Translations under genes and position numbers: made by a program
The notes under the pieces: model-generated
What the model saw: the letters and a program-made list of their open reading frames with translations, nothing else
What the model was told of the DNA's origin: nothing
Databases searched by the model: none
Part shown: one piece after another, positions 15,005 to 23,567 of the stretch
Numbering within the stretch: the stretch's first letter is position 1
Layout: each line of letters begins with the position of its first letter
Assembly: GCA_003646025.1 (NCBI GenBank)
Contig: QNDR01000014.1
Span: forward strand, 1 to 33,412
From: Candidatus Fermentibacterota bacterium
Lineage (GTDB): Bacteria; Fermentibacterota; Fermentibacteria; Fermentibacterales; JCC-6
Direction: 5' to 3'
DNA: 33,412 nt

Positions 15005-17107
15005 ATGGAGGCTGTTTTGAATCTAAAACTCTTATTTAACTATTTCCCGCCAATTGTTGCTGTTTTCACAGGAATTGTTGCCTGGCTGGTTTTTGTGTCT
15101 GTGAAGAAAAAACCCCAGGGAACAGACAAGATGAAAAAACTCGCATCTATGATACATTCAGGTGCAATGACCTACCTCAAAACCCAGTACAGAATACTGC
15201 TTGTGTTTATTCTGGTTGTGGCAGTTCTTCTGTTTTTTGGAGTGAACAGAGCTACATCTATCGCATTTATTACAGGAGCACTGTTCAGCATGATCGCCGG
15301 AGTTGCCGGAATGGGTGCTGCTACAGTTGGTAATGTGAGAACAACACACGCTGCGAGAAGCGATATTTCCAGTGCTCTTTCCGTCGCATTCTCCAGCGGA
15401 AGTGTAATGGGCTTCGCCGTGGCAGCTCTGGGGCTTCTGGGAGTTTCCCTCTTCTACCTGATGTTTCACGAGGTGGAAACTGTACGGGTTTTTCTGCAGA
15501 ATTTTCTGGGTATGGAAACTGTTGATTTGAACAGCATTGCCGGTTTCGGCATGGGTGCAAGCAGTATTGCCCTTTTTGCCAGAGTAGGTGGCGGCATATT
15601 TACCAAGAGTGCCGATGTGGGAGCTGACCTGGTGGGAAAAATCGAGGCAGGTATTCCTGAAGATGATCCGCGTAACCCCGCTGTTATCGCAGATAATGTG
15701 GGAGACAATGTCGGAGATGTAGCCGGTATGGGAGCTGACCTGTTTGAGTCCTTTGTGGGCTGTATAATCGCCGCTATTGTTCTTGCTTTCAGTATGAATA
15801 CCGATGTTGTGTCAGGGCTGTTTACAGGCAGTGCTTCCGATGTCATGCATGTAGGAAAAACCTCACTTATCGCACTTCCGCTGGTTCTTGCAGCACTTGG
15901 AACCCTGGCCAGTCTTGTAGGCGCTGTATTTGTGAAGATTTTCGGAAAAGGTTCACCCCACACTGTTCTCAGGAATGCAACTTTCATCAGTGCCGGGCTT
16001 GCTATTCTTGGCGCTTTCTGGATGGTTAACCTTCTCCATATTTCAATGGGAGTCTTCTGGGCCATTACGGCAGGTGTTGTAGCAGGTACCGCCATCGGCC
16101 TTATCACGGAATACTACACCAGCAGCAAACCTGTCAGGCTGATTGCTGAGGCAACAAAAACAGGACCAGCTACTACCATTATCGAAGGTATTGCCGTTGG
16201 TATGGAATCCACCATAGGACCTATCCTGTTCATCTCCGCGGCAATTCTTGTAAGCTACAACTACGCTGGTCTTTACGGGATAGCCCTGGCTGCTCTTGGA
16301 ATGCTCATGAATGTTGGCATGACCATGTCTGTGGATGCTTACGGGCCAGTTGCCGATAATGCAGGCGGTATCGCCGAGATGGCCGGGCTTTCTGAAGAAG
16401 TAAGAACCAGAACAGACAAACTTGATGCACTTGGCAACACAACGGCAGCCATGGGTAAGGGGTTTGCAATCGGCTCAGCTGCGCTGACTTCTCTCGCCCT
16501 GTTTTCTGCTTACGCGCAGGTTACCGGGCTTTTCAGTGAGGGAATAAACATTCTTAACCCCAATGTGGTTGTCGGGTTGTTCCTGGGTGGGCTTCTGCCT
16601 TTCGTGTTTGCTTCAATCACATTGAGAGCCGTCGGTAAAACCGCCATGAAAATGGTTGAAGAAGTTAGAAGACAATTCAAGAGCATCAAGGGTCTTATGG
16701 AAGGAACAGCTGATCCGGAAACAGAGAAGTGTGTTCACATCGCAACTACCGGGGCTCTTCATGAGATGATTCTTCCGGGAGTTATGGCCCTTGTTGTACC
16801 GGTGGCCGTGTATTTTGGTTTTGGAGATAACGGTGCTGAAACACTGGGAGGTCTCCTGGCCGGATCTATTGTAACCGGAGTTCTCCTTGCAATATTCATG
16901 TCCAACAGCGGTGGAGCATGGGACAACGCCAAGAAGTACATAGAATCAGGACACATGGGTGGAAAGGGTTCTCCCAGCCATGATGCTGCGGTGATGGGTG
17001 ATACTGTTGGTGATCCTTTCAAGGATACAAGCGGTCCGTCACTTAACATTCTTATAAAGCTGATGACCGTCGTTGCACTTGTCCTCGCCCAGGTTCAGGT
17101 CGGTTAG
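15005..17107 (+). CDS. hppA: Membrane-bound ion-translocating pyrophosphatase, K+-dependent type
   Basis: Integral membrane enzyme (700 aa, about 16 helices) that hydrolyses pyrophosphate and pumps H+ and/or Na+. The catalytic signature [19 protein letters not shown] is followed by [43 protein letters not shown] and the C-terminal [16 protein letters not shown] are all intact. The selectivity segment reads [17 protein letters not shown]: alanine and glycine at the two diagnostic positions, as in K+-dependent enzymes, rather than Lys and Thr. The pumped ion cannot be decided by eye; many K+-dependent forms pump Na+. ATG at 15005 is chosen, with AAAAGG eight bases upstream; in-frame codons from 14948 are probably leader. 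An NFU gene follows after 21 bases. Confidence 0.96.
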   Translation: MEAVLNLKLLFNYFPPIVAVFTGIVAWLVFVSVKKKPQGTDKMKKLASMIHSGAMTYLKTQYRILLVFILVVAVLLFFGVNRATSIAFITGALFSMIAGVAGMGAATVGNVRTTHAARSDISSALSVAFSSGSVMGFAVAALGLLGVSLFYLMFHEVETVRVFLQNFLGMETVDLNSIAGFGMGASSIALFARVGGGIFTKSADVGADLVGKIEAGIPEDDPRNPAVIADNVGDNVGDVAGMGADLFESFVGCIIAAIVLAFSMNTDVVSGLFTGSASDVMHVGKTSLIALPLVLAALGTLASLVGAVFVKIFGKGSPHTVLRNATFISAGLAILGAFWMVNLLHISMGVFWAITAGVVAGTAIGLITEYYTSSKPVRLIAEATKTGPATTIIEGIAVGMESTIGPILFISAAILVSYNYAGLYGIALAALGMLMNVGMTMSVDAYGPVADNAGGIAEMAGLSEEVRTRTDKLDALGNTTAAMGKGFAIGSAALTSLALFSAYAQVTGLFSEGINILNPNVVVGLFLGGLLPFVFASITLRAVGKTAMKMVEEVRRQFKSIKGLMEGTADPETEKCVHIATTGALHEMILPGVMALVVPVAVYFGFGDNGAETLGGLLAGSIVTGVLLAIFMSNSGGAWDNAKKYIESGHMGGKGSPSHDAAVMGDTVGDPFKDTSGPSLNILIKLMTVVALVLAQVQVG

Positions 17108-17128
17108 TGCAGGTGAAAGGAAGACTTA

Positions 17129-17371
17129 ATGAGTGAGACTCTCGAGTTCAACGAAGAAAATGTTAAAGCCAGGCTGGAGGAAGTACGCCCGATGCTTCAG
17201 GCTGATGGAGGAGACATAGAGTTTGTGGCTCTTCAGGGAAAAACTGTTCAGGTCAGACTTCAGGGGTCATGCAACGGATGCGCATTCGCTACACTGACAC
17301 TGCAGTTCGGAGTAGAGAAGAGTTTGAAGAAGTATTTCCCTGATATGGAAAGGGTAGAGAACGTTCTATAA
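17129..17371 (+). CDS. NFU-type Fe-S cluster scaffold/carrier
   Basis: An 80-residue stand-alone NifU C-terminal domain that carries a [4Fe-4S] or [2Fe-2S] cluster between subunits. The pattern LQADGGDIEFVAL, then LQGSCNGCAFATLTLQFGVE with the CxxC pair (Cys48, Cys51), is characteristic. An AGGAAG ribosome-binding site lies upstream of ATG 17129. It follows the pyrophosphatase by 21 bases, probably in one transcript. Xanthine dehydrogenase and the radical SAM protein in this window are among possible clients, but nothing ties them directly. A hairpin at 17414-17441 may end this transcript. Confidence 0.92.
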   Translation: MSETLEFNEENVKARLEEVRPMLQADGGDIEFVALQGKTVQVRLQGSCNGCAFATLTLQFGVEKSLKKYFPDMERVENVL

Positions 17372-17408
17372 CAGCCGGGGAGCCGCTTCACGGGTTCAAG
17401 CATGTATT

Positions 17409-18554
17409 TTGTTAAGGGGGGGTTCTGAAAGACTCCCCCTTTCTTCCGAAGACATGGCATTTGCTACAAGGATGTACAGAGAGGCTGTGGTATGGAGAAA
17501 GCGGATTGACCACGCTCTGGACAGGTATGTAAGGAAGTCACTGTACACCCTCGATCCCGATGTTCTGTGCAGTCTCAGGATCGGTGCAGTTCAGCTGCTT
17601 GTTCTGGGAACACCTGCGCATGCCGCGGTATCGGCCACAGTGGAAGCGCACTCCAGCAGAAAGACCAGAGGTCTGGTGAATGCTGTTCTTCGGAAAATTG
17701 CCGTTCACACAGAAGAAAAACTTCCCCTTCACATAATGTATTCACACCCGGAAGAGCTGGTGAACAGGTGGATGAAGCGATATGGAGGATCGGTGGCACA
17801 ACGGCTTCTGGAATGGAACAATCAGCCTCCTCCCCTTGGGGGATATGCTTTTGGTGACATTCCTGCAGGTACGGAAAAGGGAGAGTTCCTGGAGCGTTAC
17901 CGTGTTATGGGAAGACACGGAGCTTTTCAACCTCCCGATAACTTTTACATACAGGATGAGTCTGCTGCCATTGTAGGGCAGGGAATGGCTGAACTGCCTG
18001 GTGTTACAGTTCTTGAGATTGGAGCTGCACCTGGCGGGAAGACGGCTCACCTCAGTGGTACCGGCTTTGTGATTTCTGTTGACAGGAAGAGAAAGAGAAT
18101 GAGAAGGTGGATTGCGAACAGAGACAGAATGAGGTGGGAGGATTGTTTTCCCGTTGCTGCGGACTGTTCCAGCCTTTCTTTCTCAATGAAGTTCGACAAG
18201 GTTATAGTCGATGCACCATGCACAAACACTGGAGTTTACCGTCGGAGGTTCGATGCCAGGTGGAACTGGTCAGTTGCAATGGAGGAAGAACTGGTTCAGA
18301 TACAGAGAAAAATGCTTGTAGATTCCGCAAAGTCTGTAAAACCAGGCGGGGTTCTGGTTTATTCAACATGCAGTATTGAACCGGCTGAGAACTCCGGGAT
18401 AGTACAGTTTTTTGAAGAGAGAAACCTTGCATTCGAGAGGATTCCTTTCCCTGCACCCGAGGCTCTTGTTACCGGTGAGGGTTTTTTGTCTGTGTTCCCG
18501 CCGAAGGCGGGAATTGACGGGCTTTTTGCGGCCTCATGGAAGTACAGAGGCTGA
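17409..18554 (+). CDS. rsmB: 16S rRNA m5C methyltransferase, RsmB/Fmu family (start uncertain)
   Basis: Predicted SAM-dependent rRNA cytosine-5 methyltransferase with an N-terminal NusB-like RNA-binding domain (about 1-130). The catalytic domain shows VLEIGAAPGGKTAHL (SAM site), VDAPCTNTG (Cys271) and YSTCSIEPAEN (catalytic Cys321). The 5' end is odd. The first usable start in frame is TTG 17409 with no ribosome-binding site. The same frame stays open back to 17358 and there reads like the missing first NusB helix (SRVQACILL), yet it holds no ATG, GTG, TTG or CTG. ATG 17402 would join this frame if the seven-G run at 17416-17422 were one base shorter. A terminator-like hairpin also covers the first codons. 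The catalytic part is secure; the N-terminus is not. Confidence 0.88.
   Translation: MLRGGSERLPLSSEDMAFATRMYREAVVWRKRIDHALDRYVRKSLYTLDPDVLCSLRIGAVQLLVLGTPAHAAVSATVEAHSSRKTRGLVNAVLRKIAVHTEEKLPLHIMYSHPEELVNRWMKRYGGSVAQRLLEWNNQPPPLGGYAFGDIPAGTEKGEFLERYRVMGRHGAFQPPDNFYIQDESAAIVGQGMAELPGVTVLEIGAAPGGKTAHLSGTGFVISVDRKRKRMRRWIANRDRMRWEDCFPVAADCSSLSFSMKFDKVIVDAPCTNTGVYRRRFDARWNWSVAMEEELVQIQRKMLVDSAKSVKPGGVLVYSTCSIEPAENSGIVQFFEERNLAFERIPFPAPEALVTGEGFLSVFPPKAGIDGLFAASWKYRG
17414..17441 (+). terminator. Terminator-like hairpin at the 5' end of rsmB
   Basis: AAGGGGG pairs with CCCCCTT around a small inner TCT/AGA stem, and TTCTTCC follows on the plus strand. It lies 43 bases after the NFU stop, so it could terminate that transcript or attenuate rsmB. 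It overlaps the apparent first codons of rsmB, which makes the call uncertain. Confidence 0.45.
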
Positions 18555-18564
18555 GAGGAGCACT

Positions 18565-20124
18565 GTGAAAGCTGAAACAAAATTTATTGTTACCGCTCTT
18601 GTTCTGGTGACAGTGCTGTACATCTTTTCCCTTTCAGTTCCTCTGTTTGGGGATTCTCTTGGTTATGGGTACAGTACTACTAGATGGATCAGAGCAAATG
18701 GATTTAGTCCATTTGCCGCAGGAACCGGCCGGGGAGAACAGGCCATGGGGCATCCAACTTTGTTCTTCTGGATGTGGGCGGTTATCTCAGGTTTGCTTGG
18801 TGAAACCATGTGGGTGGCACGACTTCTTCCTGCCATCGCAACATTCATGAGTATCTGGGGGATGTACAGGCTGGGCAGGTTGCTGTCGTGTGAGATGGCC
18901 GGCTGGTTTTCGGCTCTTGCCCTTTTTGTAAGCCCTCTTTTTGTCACGCAGGCCATGAGACCCATGCCGGAGAGCGCGGTTGTCGCCGCTGTGGTGTGGT
19001 CTCTGTACTTCTATGCAGGGAAGAAATACGTAACGGCAACGGTTATTTCTGTTGTAGCAGTTATTTTCAGGGAACAGGCTATTTTTCTTCCCGCGTCATA
19101 TTTTATTGCCGAGCTTTTCCAAACCGGATTCAAAAAACCTGTTCGTCTTGTTCTGTTTGCGTCTCCGTTACTGGTGATAGTTGTTACAGGGCTCATCAAT
19201 TTCGCGGTAAATGGATACTTTTTTTTCCCTACTTATGTCGGTACTGGGTCGCAGCTTGAACCCCACTGGTTTGCAAACAGATTGAGGTTGTTCGGCTCCC
19301 ATGTTCTTGCGGGGGATTTCCGCTGGCTGGTTGTAACTGCCGCTCTGGCGGGAATGATCAGGGGAAAGGGACGAGATAAAGACAGACGTCTGCTGCCTTT
19401 TGTGTTTATTCTTCTGTTCCCGGCACTGTTTTCGCCACCGGACCGGATTGCTTTCCTTGGCTTCGTTGCAGTTGTAGTTGCTGCGTACTTTATCCGTGAA
19501 AGACTTGTTCTAAGCAGGCTTCACACTGTATTTGCAGTTTTTCCCGTGTTACTGGTCATGTTCCATGTTCTGATAGTTCTTGTTTCTCCGGACTCCGCTC
19601 TTAACCTTTTCAGGTATGTGATGCCAGCGTATGCGGTGATTATTCCGGGGGCGGTTGTAATGCTGTTCAGGTACTATCCGAAGGAAACCGCTGTTGTGAT
19701 CAGCTCTGTTTTTGTTATTGCCACGGCTGTGGCCAACAGATCGCAGCATTACGACTACCAGCCGGACACATCACTGTCTGTGGTCGGTCCGCTTCTGGAT
19801 TACAAACAGGCGGCACAGTACGGTATTTCTCTGGGAGATACGATGCTTGTTTCTGGAATTGACAGAGCGTACTTCGAATCTTCAGAGTGCGGCGTTGCCG
19901 ATTCGACTGTGCCTGCAAGAAGTATTCTGGGAGAGCAGCCGCTGCTGGAGCAGGGAGTTTCCTACACTCTGGTTGTTTCATCGTTCATGCTGGCGCAGGG
20001 CAATGTCGCGATAACAGAGGCTCTCGTGCCACCAGGGTCGGAACTCAGAATGCTTCGAGAACCAAGGTGGAAGAACGGCACAAACACTGTGGAGATCTAC
20101 AGGGTGGAGCCCATGAATCCATGA
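18565..20124 (+). CDS. GT39/ArnT-like membrane glycosyltransferase
   Basis: A 519-residue polytopic protein with about twelve hydrophobic segments. After the first helix comes FGDSLGYGYSTTRWIRANG, then GHPTLFFWMWAVISGLLGE and WVARLLPAIATFMSIWGMYRLG, the layout of PMT_2/ArnT-type GT-C enzymes that transfer sugars from polyprenyl phosphate on the outer face. A C-terminal soluble part (about 430-519) should lie outside. I chose GTG at 18565, four bases after GAGAGGAG; a longer frame reaches back into rsmB and is not coding. The stop overlaps the radical SAM start by 4 bases. The downstream GT2 enzyme could supply its lipid-linked donor. The acceptor is unknown. Confidence 0.75.
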   Translation: MKAETKFIVTALVLVTVLYIFSLSVPLFGDSLGYGYSTTRWIRANGFSPFAAGTGRGEQAMGHPTLFFWMWAVISGLLGETMWVARLLPAIATFMSIWGMYRLGRLLSCEMAGWFSALALFVSPLFVTQAMRPMPESAVVAAVVWSLYFYAGKKYVTATVISVVAVIFREQAIFLPASYFIAELFQTGFKKPVRLVLFASPLLVIVVTGLINFAVNGYFFFPTYVGTGSQLEPHWFANRLRLFGSHVLAGDFRWLVVTAALAGMIRGKGRDKDRRLLPFVFILLFPALFSPPDRIAFLGFVAVVVAAYFIRERLVLSRLHTVFAVFPVLLVMFHVLIVLVSPDSALNLFRYVMPAYAVIIPGAVVMLFRYYPKETAVVISSVFVIATAVANRSQHYDYQPDTSLSVVGPLLDYKQAAQYGISLGDTMLVSGIDRAYFESSECGVADSTVPARSILGEQPLLEQGVSYTLVVSSFMLAQGNVAITEALVPPGSELRMLREPRWKNGTNTVEIYRVEPMNP

Positions 20125-21503
20125 GAGTAACACTGTTTTACCCGCCCAGGCCCGGGGGAGAGGGAACCAACCTCGTTCCTCCAATAGGTCTTCTTTACCT
20201 CGGTGCGGTACTGGAGAAAGCAGGTCACCATGTGGTTCTGCTGGATTTTGCTCTTATTGGAAAATCCGGGAAAGAACTGGTTGAATATGTAGTTGATTCG
20301 CGCCCTGATGTGCTGATGATCTCCGCTTTTACTTCTGATGTGTTTATCATGAAGCCGGTTATGGTCGCTCTCAGGGAGGCTCTTCCGGGAACAAAAATCT
20401 GGCTGGGAGGACCACATGCTTCCTGTGTGGGAGCAGAAGCTTTTCTTGATTTTCCACAGATGGACGCGGTGTTTCTCGGAGAGGCTGAAGAGTCTGTGCT
20501 TGAAGCAATACTGTTTCCTGAAGAAGCACCCCAGGGGGTTGTATACTCAGGTTCTGACCCTGCGACTGTAATCCCCAGGCAGATTGAAGACCTGTCTGTT
20601 CTCCCGCTGCCTGCATGGCACCTTGCTCCTCCTTCGAAATACAGAGGTCTTCCCAACGGAGTAGTTCTTAAAAAGCTGCCGTATGCTCCTATACTTACCA
20701 CCAGAGGCTGTCCCTACCGATGCACATTCTGCGCAGGATTCAGAGTAACCGGTCGCAGAATCCGTCACAGGCCGCTTGATCAGGTGTGGAAAGAGATTGA
20801 TCTGCTGGTTTCAGAGTACGGAGTTGCAGAGATACACATAGAAGACGACAACTTTACTTTTGACAGAGCGTACGCAAAAGAGTTCTGCAGAATCGCAATA
20901 AGCAGGAAACTTCCTGTTCTGTTTTCCACTCCCAACGGGGTCAGGCTGGATGCTCTTGATGATGAGCTGCTCTCTCTTATGCGGGAAGCCGGCTGGTACG
21001 TTGTGCACTGTGGAATTGAATCGGGTTCGGACAGAATTTTGAAGAAAATAAAAAAAGCTACCACTACGTCCTCTATTAAAAGCAGCATCGATCTGATACA
21101 CTCCCAGGGTCTTCCTGTTGCCGCCTACTTTATTCTTGGTATTCCAGGTGAGACAGAGAAAGAGATACGGGAAACCATCAGATTTTCGCGCACCTCCGGT
21201 GTGGAATGGGCCCAGTTTGCGTGTTTCCTTCCCATACCTGGTTCTCCTGATGGAGACAGCTTTCTTGAAAACAGTGACATGGTCAGTACAGGATGGGAGG
21301 CATTTCACAACACCGCATGCCCCGCTCCTCCTTTTCCTCTTTCGGCAGATAGGCTCAAGCGGCTTCAGAGAAAAGCGTTTCTAAGATTCTATCTCAGACC
21401 CGGTCAGATTTTCAGAACAACCAGGCTTCTGTTTCACAGAGATACGTTTTTCAGGATAATCAGAAGAGTATTCGCGTATCTGTCAGGAAGAAAAGGCTCT
21501 TGA
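20121..21503 (+). CDS. B12-binding radical SAM protein (class B-like)
   Basis: A 460-residue predicted radical SAM enzyme. The N-terminal cobalamin-binding-like Rossmann domain (about 1-140) has LVPPIGLLYLGAVLEKAGHH, PDVLMISAFTSDV, IWLGGPHAS and AVFLGEAEESVLEA. The radical SAM core carries TTRGCPYRCTFC, the CxxxCxxC cluster site, then IHIEDDNFTFD, HCGIESGSDRILKKIKK and FILGIPGETEKEI. A C-terminal tail of about 80 residues is basic. Relatives methylate or rearrange lipids, hopanoids, antibiotics and cofactors. ATG at 20121 overlaps the GT-C stop by 4 bases (ATGA). Its place between two glycosyltransferases of lipid-linked type suggests it modifies the lipid carrier, the glycan or the lipid acceptor. 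The substrate is not predictable from sequence. Confidence 0.9.
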   Translation: MRVTLFYPPRPGGEGTNLVPPIGLLYLGAVLEKAGHHVVLLDFALIGKSGKELVEYVVDSRPDVLMISAFTSDVFIMKPVMVALREALPGTKIWLGGPHASCVGAEAFLDFPQMDAVFLGEAEESVLEAILFPEEAPQGVVYSGSDPATVIPRQIEDLSVLPLPAWHLAPPSKYRGLPNGVVLKKLPYAPILTTRGCPYRCTFCAGFRVTGRRIRHRPLDQVWKEIDLLVSEYGVAEIHIEDDNFTFDRAYAKEFCRIAISRKLPVLFSTPNGVRLDALDDELLSLMREAGWYVVHCGIESGSDRILKKIKKATTTSSIKSSIDLIHSQGLPVAAYFILGIPGETEKEIRETIRFSRTSGVEWAQFACFLPIPGSPDGDSFLENSDMVSTGWEAFHNTACPAPPFPLSADRLKRLQRKAFLRFYLRPGQIFRTTRLLFHRDTFFRIIRRVFAYLSGRKGS

Positions 21504-21552
21504 CTTCTCTCAAGTTCCGCTCTTAGTTTCCGGCAATCAAACTGGAGGGGTA

Positions 21553-22251
21553 ATGGTTGGTAAGTACACGGTTGGTCTGGTTATTCCGGCTCACAATGAA
21601 GAACAGGGAATTCCGGCTGTTTTGAAAGCTGTTCCCCAAGAGGTTGACAGGGTGTTTGTTGTGGCAAACTGCTGTACAGACCGAACAGCTTCAGTGGCTG
21701 AAGAAAATGGAGCAGTGGTGATACAGCAGCCTGTTATCGGCTACGGCAGCGCATACAGGGCCGGCTTTGCCGTAGTAGACACGGATATTGTGTGTACAGC
21801 TGATGCGGACGGTACATACCCGGTGCAGAGAATCCCCGAGCTTGTGGAAGATCTTCTGGAAAACAAACTGGACTTTATATCGGCAAGGCGTATTCCCGAC
21901 GATCACTCAGGGACCATGAACAATATCATGCGTTTCAGTGGTAACCTTGTTCTTACTGCATTTACAATGCTTCTGTTCTGGAAGAAAATTATGGACAGCC
22001 AGTCCGGCATGTGGATATTCCGCAGGGAGATACTGGATAAGGTAAAGATTACCAGTGATGGAATGCCTTTTTCAGAAGAGTTGAAGATAGAAGTCTGGAG
22101 CAAAACAGACATAAAGTGTGCGGAAAGGGGAGTACCTTTCAGCTATTCAAGCAGAGTGGGCAAAGCAAAACTCAATCTCTGGCGAGACGGTTTCAGAAAT
22201 CTGCTTTTCCTCTTCGCCAAAAGAATGGGCATCCCCATGACAGGTGCCTGA
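21553..22251 (+). CDS. Polyprenol-phosphate glycosyltransferase-like GT2 (DPM1-type)
   Basis: A 232-residue cytoplasmic GT-A enzyme. GLVIPAHNEEQGIPAVLKAV, FVVANCCTDRTASVAEENGA, GYGSAYRAGFAVVDTDIV and the metal-binding TADADGTYP (DAD) match the dolichyl-phosphate mannose/glucose synthase group. SQSGMWIFRREIL further supports this. Such enzymes load a sugar onto a polyprenyl phosphate, which GT-C transferases then use. No C-terminal membrane helices are present. ATG 21553 has a GGAGGGG ribosome-binding site. It follows the radical SAM gene by about 50 bases and probably shares its message. Confidence 0.87.
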   Translation: MVGKYTVGLVIPAHNEEQGIPAVLKAVPQEVDRVFVVANCCTDRTASVAEENGAVVIQQPVIGYGSAYRAGFAVVDTDIVCTADADGTYPVQRIPELVEDLLENKLDFISARRIPDDHSGTMNNIMRFSGNLVLTAFTMLLFWKKIMDSQSGMWIFRREILDKVKITSDGMPFSEELKIEVWSKTDIKCAERGVPFSYSSRVGKAKLNLWRDGFRNLLFLFAKRMGIPMTGA

Positions 22252-22305
22252 TCCAGGGGTATTGCCGTATCTGCATGGAAAAAAGGTATAAGCAGGGGGG
22301 GATTC

Positions 22306-22638
22306 ATGATTAAGAAATACAACAACATCAGTCTGGCAATCGGGATACCGGGAATAATTGTTCAGGCTTACGGAGCAATGATTGAATCAACACCGGTGCT
22401 TGTCACCGGGGCTGCTCTGCTTCTCGTGGCATTTTATTTTTATACGAAAGCGAAAGCCATACACCCGGCATTCTGTCTTCTCGGGCTCCTGTCCATTCTG
22501 GGGCTGATTGTTCTCAGTGTTATCAGGGACAAATCCGGTTCTGACGAGGTTGCGCCTGAAAAGAGGAATTCGAAGGGCTTTCTGATATTTATTGCTGTGC
22601 TGATTGTTCTGATAATAGTTCTGTCCAACATCCTTTAG
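22306..22638 (+). CDS. Small three-helix membrane protein, unknown
   Basis: A 110-residue protein with hydrophobic segments at about 8-24, 30-45, 55-70 and 92-109, and a charged loop (RDKSGSDEVAPEKRNSKG) before the last helix. I do not recognise a family. AGCAGGGGGG precedes the ATG. It ends the plus-strand run and faces the xdh operon tail to tail, with only 11 bases between the stop codons. It may be a flippase-like or accessory partner of the upstream glycosylation genes, but nothing in the sequence proves it. Confidence 0.7.
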   Translation: MIKKYNNISLAIGIPGIIVQAYGAMIESTPVLVTGAALLLVAFYFYTKAKAIHPAFCLLGLLSILGLIVLSVIRDKSGSDEVAPEKRNSKGFLIFIAVLIVLIIVLSNIL

Positions 22639-22649
22639 CATCATCAGGT

Positions 22650-23567
22650 TCAGTCTGCGTTCAGAACTTTAACTATCTCCGCAGCTATGCTGATGGCGAT
22701 TTCCGCAGGTGTCTGACTGCCTATGGGTATGCCTACAGGCGTGTGTACTTTATCAAGGTCACTTTTGGAAAATCCCAGTGATCGCATCTTGTCCATAACG
22801 AATTTTCCCGTTGTCTTGCTGGCCATCATGCCCAGGTATTTCAGTTTTTTGGGAAGCATCTGACTGAGCACTGTGGCATCCCCGGTGTGAGAAGCTGTCA
22901 TAATAACAACAAGAGCTTCTCCATTGTCATTGACCAGACTGGAGACATCTTTGTAATCGCAAACAGTTTTTTTCCAGGCCCATATGTTCTCAGCCATGGT
23001 CCACACATGTTCCCTGTTGTCAATAACGACCACCCGCAGGTTAAGTGAGTTCAATACAGGGGTAAGGGCAAGGCTGCAGTGCCCGCCACCAAATATGTAA
23101 ACTGTTGGAGGATCACTCAATTTCTCCGTGTAAAGCCATGAGTCTGCGGAAACAGAAAGACCAGTTTCCTCTGGCGGTTCTTCAGAAAACCGCATACCAG
23201 TTTCATCAACAAAAATGTTTTTTTTGTTTTCTGTCTGAATGTCGGGAGGAACGTACGGAACAAGAACGATCTTCTGATTGCCGGCACAGATCAATCCCGA
23301 TCGTTCCTCCGGGGCAGCATCTGCGGAGTGTTCAAAAGAAACAATTCGGGGTTTGTTTTCGTGCTGTTCCATCATCTTCCGCGCCAGGGTTATCACGCGG
23401 AACTCCATTGAACCTCCACCTACAGAGCCTGTACATCCGTCATTCGGTAGAACCGTCATTTTAGACCCGGTTTTTCCCGGGCAGCTTCCCCTGGTTTCCG
23501 CTACGATGCACAGAACGGCCTGGCTCCCATTTTTTTTCAGTTCAAGGAAATAGTTAAGTGGATTCAT
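22650..23567 (-). CDS. xdhC: XdhC/CoxI-family molybdenum cofactor insertion factor
   Basis: A 305-residue accessory protein that binds and delivers the (sulfurated) molybdenum cofactor to xanthine dehydrogenase-type enzymes. The XdhC/CoxI domain (about 10-70) shows ETRGSCPGKTGSKM and GSVGGGSMEF. The C-terminal Rossmann-like XdhC domain shows TVYIFGGGHCSLALTPVLNS, VVVIDNREHVWTMAENI and LKYLGMMASKTTGKF. It is last in the operon xdhA-xdhB-membrane protein-xdhC, and its ATG overlaps the preceding stop by 4 bases. Presence of this chaperone supports a functional molybdenum hydroxylase here. Confidence 0.9.
   Translation of the reverse strand: MNPLNYFLELKKNGSQAVLCIVAETRGSCPGKTGSKMTVLPNDGCTGSVGGGSMEFRVITLARKMMEQHENKPRIVSFEHSADAAPEERSGLICAGNQKIVLVPYVPPDIQTENKKNIFVDETGMRFSEEPPEETGLSVSADSWLYTEKLSDPPTVYIFGGGHCSLALTPVLNSLNLRVVVIDNREHVWTMAENIWAWKKTVCDYKDVSSLVNDNGEALVVIMTASHTGDATVLSQMLPKKLKYLGMMASKTTGKFVMDKMRSLGFSKSDLDKVHTPVGIPIGSQTPAEIAISIAAEIVKVLNAD

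Noticed and set aside
15466-16107. A long minus-strand open frame (213 codons) opposite the pyrophosphatase gene
   Set aside because: It is antisense to highly conserved pyrophosphatase motifs and has no recognisable domain or ribosome-binding site; it arises from the codon pattern of the real gene.
17129-17371. The NFU protein as part of a nitrogenase or full ISC cluster
   Set aside because: It is a stand-alone C-terminal domain, and no NifS, IscU or nitrogenase gene is nearby.
21502-21530. TTGACT followed after 17 bases by TTAGTT as a promoter for the DPM1-like gene
   Set aside because: The -10 matches only two or three consensus bases, and the gene is likely cotranscribed with the radical SAM gene.
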